From assembly GCF_002222595.2 (NCBI RefSeq), contig NZ_CP022413.2, positions 1 to 12,500 on the forward strand: a stretch of 12,500 bases of DNA, in the 5' to 3' direction. Below are positions 9,202 to 12,500 of this stretch, in pieces. This DNA comes from Blautia hansenii DSM 20583. Lineage in GTDB: Bacteria > Bacillota > Clostridia > Lachnospirales > Lachnospiraceae. The number at the start of each line of letters is the position of its first letter. Positions within the stretch are counted from its first letter, which is position 1. A program made the position numbers and the translations under genes. The notes under the pieces were generated by a model, which was not told the origin of the DNA, did no database searches, and saw only the letters and a program-made list of their open reading frames with translations.

Positions 9202-9912
9202 GTGAAAAGAATAATTTTGATGGTAGCATATAATATTCTCTTAGTACCGGTTATGTGGTTTAAACTGTGTTATTACGCACGGCACGTAGAGAAGTACACA
9301 GAGGAAGAACGTTATAAAATGCTGCGTTTTATTGACAGTCGGGCAATTAAAGGCGGACGTATCACCATTGATGTACATGGACAGGAAAATATCCCAAAAG
9401 AAGACGGTTTTATGTTTTTTCCTAATCATCAGGGACTGTTTGATGTACTTGCAATTATGCATGCATGTCCGAGACCATTTTCCGTAGTTATGAAAAAGGA
9501 AGTACAGAATATTCCGTTTCTGAAACAGGTCTTTGCGTGTATGAAGGCTTATGCCATTGACAGAGATGATGTAAGACAATCCATGCAGGTCATCCTTCAG
9601 GTGGCAAAGGAAGTAAAGGAAGGCAGAAATTATCTGATTTTTCCGGAAGGTACAAGGACAAAGGATCCAAACAATGTTCATGATTTTAAAGGTGGAAGCT
9701 TTAAAAGCGCCACAAAGGCAAAATGTCCCATTGTTCCGATAGCGCTTATCGACTCTTATAAATCCTTTGATACAAAGTCGATTGAGAGAGTTACCGTTCA
9801 GGTGCATATTTTAAAGCCGATGCTTTACGAAGAATATAAGGACATGAAAACAGTGGAGATTGCCGCAGAGGTAAAATCACGAATTGAAAAAGTAATAAAA
9901 GAAAACGAATAA
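9202..9912 (+). CDS. Lysophospholipid acyltransferase, PlsC family (1-acyl-sn-glycerol-3-phosphate acyltransferase)
   Basis: This family transfers an acyl chain to lysophosphatidic acid, making phosphatidic acid for membrane lipids at the inner membrane face. The 236-aa protein has an N-terminal hydrophobic segment (about 4-25), then the four acyltransferase blocks. Block I is NHQGLFD (75-81, the HX4D catalytic pair His76/Asp81), block II includes AIDRDD (118-123), block III is FPEGTRT (147-153) and block IV is PIVPIAL (176-182). The start is a GTG with CGGAGAG (9191-9197) 4 nt upstream; the first in-frame ATG (9220) would cut into the hydrophobic segment. It lies 11 nt after the lipoprotein gene, so it is the last gene of the gyrBA transcript. 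A role as the main plsC is plausible, but genomes often carry several such paralogues, so no symbol is assigned. Confidence 0.93.
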   Translation: MKRIILMVAYNILLVPVMWFKLCYYARHVEKYTEEERYKMLRFIDSRAIKGGRITIDVHGQENIPKEDGFMFFPNHQGLFDVLAIMHACPRPFSVVMKKEVQNIPFLKQVFACMKAYAIDRDDVRQSMQVILQVAKEVKEGRNYLIFPEGTRTKDPNNVHDFKGGSFKSATKAKCPIVPIALIDSYKSFDTKSIERVTVQVHILKPMLYEEYKDMKTVEIAAEVKSRIEKVIKENE

Positions 9913-9943
9913 AAAGGGGCTGTCGAATGCGACAGACCCTTTT
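9912..9943. terminator. Bidirectional rho-independent terminator between converging genes
   Basis: Arms at 9912-9925 and 9930-9943 pair over 14 positions with one G-A mismatch (9919/9936) and an AATG loop. The arms are A-rich outside and T-rich outside (AAAAGGGG and CCCTTTT), so each strand gives a G+C stem followed by a U run. The hairpin starts on the last base of the acyltransferase stop (9910-9912) and reaches the regulator's stop on the other strand (9942-9944). It can therefore end both transcripts. Confidence 0.9.
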
Positions 9944-10748
9944 AATTTAATTTCCGAAATTCCAAGGGTGTCATTCCCGTCGTTTTCTTAAACATGGCAA
10001 TGAAGTGGCTGGAGTCTGTAAAACCGCTTTGTCTGGCAATTTCCTGTACCTCTGCATGGGGAAAGGTGAGAAGAAGCTCTTTTGCCTTGTTCATTCTCCA
10101 AGTCGTTAGATATTCATACGCAGAACAGCCCAGAAAACGTTGAAAGAGACGAGTGAGATATTGAGGCGTAATGAAAACCTGATGACTTAATTCCTGAATG
10201 GTAAGTTCTTCTGCATAATTGCTTTCGATTTCCTTTAAAACAGGAGCAACATATCTTTGGTAGAGCGGTTCGTGAATAAAATTTTCTGTGGATACACCAT
10301 CGGCAAAAAACATAAGAAGACGATAACAGTCAACAGACAATGCTTTTGCATCTAAAGGAGGATGCTCATATTTTTTTATGGTGTTTTCAATAATCTGTGC
10401 AATTTGCACGCCCTGCTCTTTTGAAGTAAAAATAACCGGTCTGCCACCTAGAATTTTGCCGATATTGCTTTCCAGTGTTCCTGCAAAAGTAAAAAAACAG
10501 GTATTCCACTCATTTGTTTCCCCGTAGTAGGAGTGGTTTATATGGGGGGCAATGAGAAATCCTTCCCCCTCTTTTAAGGTATAATGTCTTCCCTGAATGG
10601 AAATATTTCCAAAGCCTTTTTCCGTTTGCAAATAATGATAGAGAGGATATCCCTTTGGACGAATGGTAGCTTCCTGTGTCCAATGATTTCCAATGGAATT
10701 AAAGGTAAATGGTTCATTTAAGGGAGTGTCTCTGAAGTAAATGGGCAT
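9942..10748 (-). CDS. AraC-family transcriptional regulator
   Basis: The 268-aa product has the two-part layout of sugar-sensing AraC regulators. The N-terminal cupin-like effector domain (about 15-100) includes YTLKEGEGFLIAPHINHSYY. The C-terminal DNA-binding domain has two helix-turn-helix units: LTIQELSHQVFITPQYLTRLF (182-202), and VQEIARQSGFTDSSHFIAMF (234-253) followed by GMTPLEFRK, the usual closing signature. The frame extends 3 codons up to a GTG (10757), but that GTG lies inside the Shine-Dalgarno AGGTGA (10759-10754). This sits 5 nt from the ATG at 10748, which I take as the start. It diverges from a GH2 beta-galactosidase, so it is most likely that gene's activator, with a galactoside or related sugar as ligand; both points are inference. 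Confidence 0.93.
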   Translation of the reverse strand: MPIYFRDTPLNEPFTFNSIGNHWTQEATIRPKGYPLYHYLQTEKGFGNISIQGRHYTLKEGEGFLIAPHINHSYYGETNEWNTCFFTFAGTLESNIGKILGGRPVIFTSKEQGVQIAQIIENTIKKYEHPPLDAKALSVDCYRLLMFFADGVSTENFIHEPLYQRYVAPVLKEIESNYAEELTIQELSHQVFITPQYLTRLFQRFLGCSAYEYLTTWRMNKAKELLLTFPHAEVQEIARQSGFTDSSHFIAMFKKTTGMTPLEFRKLN

Positions 10749-10858
10749 TTTTATCACCTGTTTCGAAATGTTATATTATTTAGCTAAACATATCATACAA
10801 TAGGAGAAATATCAATGGTAAAATAGAGACATATCAGCAAGAGAAAAGGAGATACGAA
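10749..10858. promoter_or_regulatory. Divergent control region between the AraC regulator and the GH2 gene
   Basis: These 110 nt must carry both promoters. Toward the regulator (- strand), TTGTAT (10800-10795) and TAATAT 16 nt on form a modest promoter. Toward the GH2 gene, TAAAAT (10819-10824) could be a -10, but no good -35 lies 17 nt upstream, as expected for a promoter needing an activator. Two perfect palindromes, TTTCGAAA (10761-10768) and TTTAGCTAAA (10779-10788), lie between them. The GH2 gene has AAGGAG (10846-10851) 7 nt before its ATG. Promoter calls are by eye. Confidence 0.55.
10779..10788. repeat. Perfect 10-bp palindrome, candidate operator
   Basis: TTTAGCTAAA is self-complementary and lies in the divergent gap, overlapping the likely regulator promoter between its -35 and -10. 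A second palindrome, TTTCGAAA, is 18 nt away centre to centre. AraC proteins more often bind direct repeats, so this could instead be a site for another regulator, or chance in AT-rich DNA. Confidence 0.35.
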
Positions 10859-12500
10859 ATGAAGACGTTTGATTATAATCAGGTGAAAAATCCTGAATAT
10901 TTCAGAGACAATCGTTTAGATGCACATTCCAGCCATAGATATTATCAATCTTTAGAAGCTATGGAGATTGAAGAGGAAGATTTTAAATACAGTTTAAACG
11001 GACTTTGGAAATTCCATTATGCAAAAAATTACAGAAGCGCCATACAGGGATTTGAAAAAGAGGAATATTGCTGTAAAGCATGGGATGATATCCGTGTGCC
11101 TGCTCATATTCAGATGGAAGGATATGATGTGCCGCAGTATGCCAATGTGCAGTATCCGTGGGAAGGAAAAGAATATATTGTGCCGGGACAAATTCCGGAA
11201 GAATTTAATCCTGTGGCAAGCTATGTAAAATACTTTGAAGTTCCGGAAAATATGAAAGGAAAAAGAATTTTTATATCCTTTCACGGAGCAGAAAGCGGAT
11301 TGGCGGTTTGGTTAAACGGGGAATTTGTAGGATATAGTGAAGACAGCTTTACACCTTCTGAATTTGAATTAACTCCTTACATCAAAGATGGAAAAAATAA
11401 GCTGGCAGCACAGGTGTTTAAGTGGACAAGCAGCAGTTGGTGTGAAGATCAGGATTTCTTCCGGTTTTCAGGATTATATCGAGATGTATACCTGTATACC
11501 ATTCCGGAGGTTCATATTGCAGATTTAAGAGTGAGAACTTATCTGGATGATACTTTTGCAAAAGCAGATTTGGAAATAAAAGTAAAAGCTTCAGCAGCAG
11601 GAAAAGTTCGCATTACTTTATCTCATCAAGAAGAAATTGTTTGTTGCCAGGAGAATTTATTAGAAGAAGACAGCACTTTTGTAATAAAAACAGAAAATCC
11701 AAAGCTTTGGAGTGCAGAAGTACCAAATCTATATGATTTATTACTGGAAGTAATGAATGAGAATGGAGATGTTGTGGAAGTAGTTCCTCAAAAAGTAGGA
11801 TTTCGTAGATTTGAGATGAAAAATAATCTCATGACATTAAACGGAAAACGTATTGTATTTAAAGGTGTTAATCGTCATGAATTTTGTTCTGCGACAGGCC
11901 GTCATGTAAAAAAAGAAGATGTAATCAAAGATATTACGACCATGAAACAGAATAATATCAATGCAATCCGCACCAGCCATTATCCAGATGAAACTATGAT
12001 TTATGAACTCTGTGATGAATATGGTTTGTATATGATTGCAGAAAATAATCTGGAGTCCCACGGCTCATGGGATGCTCCTGCTGTGTATGCAGGGGACAAA
12101 TCAGGGGTTGTACCTATGGACAATCCAAAATGGCTTGCAATGATGCTGGACAGAGTAAATTCCATGTACCAAAGAGATAAAAATCATCCGTCTATTCTAA
12201 TCTGGTCTTGCGGAAATGAGTCCTATGGCGGTAAAGATATTTATGAAATGTCCAGATTTTATAAAAAAGAAGACCCTACCAGACTGGTACATTATGAAGG
12301 CGTATTCCATGACAGGCGTTATAATGACACCAGTGATATGGAAAGTCAAATGTATACAAGCGTAGAAAATATTAAAAAGTTCTTGGAAAAAGACCGAACA
12401 AAGCCATTTATCTGTTGTGAATATACACATGCTATGGGAAATTCCTGCGGTGCAATGCACAAATATACGGATTTGACTGATACAGAGCCATTATATCAGG
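10859..12500 (+). CDS. Glycoside hydrolase family 2 beta-galactosidase (LacZ type), 3' end beyond window
   Basis: The frame is open from the ATG at 10859 to the window end (547 codons), so the gene is partial. GH2 beta-galactosidases cleave terminal beta-galactose, such as lactose. The N-terminal jelly-roll domain spans about 45-210, with FHGAESGLAVWLNGEFVGYSEDSFTPSEFELT and DQDFFRFSGLYRDV-type motifs typical of LacZ. An Ig-like domain follows, then the TIM barrel with GVNRHE (His340) and RTSHYP (His374). The metal/active-site pair Glu399/His401 is in NLESHG, the acid/base Glu454 in CGNES and the nucleophile Glu521 in CEYTHAMGNS. All catalytic residues known from E. coli LacZ have counterparts. 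There is no signal peptide, so it is cytoplasmic and expects imported sugar. AAGGAG is well placed. The divergent AraC gene is the likely regulator. Full LacZ proteins are about 1000 aa, so roughly half is missing. Confidence 0.94.
   Translation, partial: MKTFDYNQVKNPEYFRDNRLDAHSSHRYYQSLEAMEIEEEDFKYSLNGLWKFHYAKNYRSAIQGFEKEEYCCKAWDDIRVPAHIQMEGYDVPQYANVQYPWEGKEYIVPGQIPEEFNPVASYVKYFEVPENMKGKRIFISFHGAESGLAVWLNGEFVGYSEDSFTPSEFELTPYIKDGKNKLAAQVFKWTSSSWCEDQDFFRFSGLYRDVYLYTIPEVHIADLRVRTYLDDTFAKADLEIKVKASAAGKVRITLSHQEEIVCCQENLLEEDSTFVIKTENPKLWSAEVPNLYDLLLEVMNENGDVVEVVPQKVGFRRFEMKNNLMTLNGKRIVFKGVNRHEFCSATGRHVKKEDVIKDITTMKQNNINAIRTSHYPDETMIYELCDEYGLYMIAENNLESHGSWDAPAVYAGDKSGVVPMDNPKWLAMMLDRVNSMYQRDKNHPSILIWSCGNESYGGKDIYEMSRFYKKEDPTRLVHYEGVFHDRRYNDTSDMESQMYTSVENIKKFLEKDRTKPFICCEYTHAMGNSCGAMHKYTDLTDTEPLYQ

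Noticed and set aside
8885..9229. 114-codon hydrophobic open frame on the - strand.
   Set aside because: It is antisense to the lipoprotein gene; its Phe/Leu/Ile richness is just the complement of Lys/Glu codons.
9241..9807. 188-codon open frame on the - strand.
   Set aside because: It lies entirely within the acyltransferase gene, has no ribosome-binding site and no recognisable domain; it is a shadow of that gene.
10749..10757. GTG start of the AraC regulator at 10757, three codons upstream.
   Set aside because: The GTG is part of the AGGTGA Shine-Dalgarno that serves the ATG at 10748.
11019..11228. 69-codon + strand open frame within the GH2 gene.
   Set aside because: It is in a different frame from the GH2 coding region, whose conserved motifs run straight through.

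Overview
The window is the chromosomal replication-origin neighbourhood of a low-GC Gram-positive bacterium. The gene order dnaA, dnaN, yaaA (S4 domain), recF, gyrB, gyrA, all on the + strand, is the conserved Firmicutes origin block. Protein details point to Clostridia, most likely a gut Lachnospiraceae (Blautia/Ruminococcus-like). These are GyrA with 'YGALVNMAQ' in the quinolone region, a 641-aa GyrB, AT-rich codon use, and an AraC regulator divergent from a GH2 beta-galactosidase. The family assignment is inference; the origin block itself is directly visible. The sequence starts exactly on the dnaA ATG, as in a circular chromosome rotated to dnaA.

Layout. 1-1371 is dnaA. 1372-1650 is the dnaA-dnaN gap, the visible part of oriC: a scatter of DnaA boxes on both strands, then two tandem boxes, a short GC-rich block, TTA/CTA/CGA triplets resembling DnaA-trios, and a 30-nt stretch with a single C. 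One more perfect DnaA box lies between the dnaN ribosome-binding site and its start codon. 1651-4078 holds dnaN, yaaA and recF, tightly spaced. After a 76-nt gap come gyrB and gyrA (4155-8594), followed closely by a small lipoprotein gene (from 8609) and a PlsC-family acyltransferase (9202-9912), probably one transcript. A hairpin at 9912-9943 touches the stop codons of two converging genes and can end transcription from both sides. Beyond it an AraC-type regulator on the - strand (9942-10748) is divergent from a GH2 beta-galactosidase (10859 onward, cut by the window end).

How they work together. DnaA binds and opens oriC, DnaN is the polymerase clamp, RecF acts at gaps and stalled forks, and gyrase (GyrB2GyrA2) handles supercoiling. 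The lipoprotein and acyltransferase are envelope/lipid genes riding on the gyrase transcript. The AraC/GH2 pair looks like a self-contained sugar-responsive module.

Nothing here looks like an undescribed system, mobile element, CRISPR array or RNA gene. The best second-look items are the origin opening element, the DnaA box in the dnaN leader, the glycine at the GyrA quinolone position, and the uncharacterised lipoprotein.
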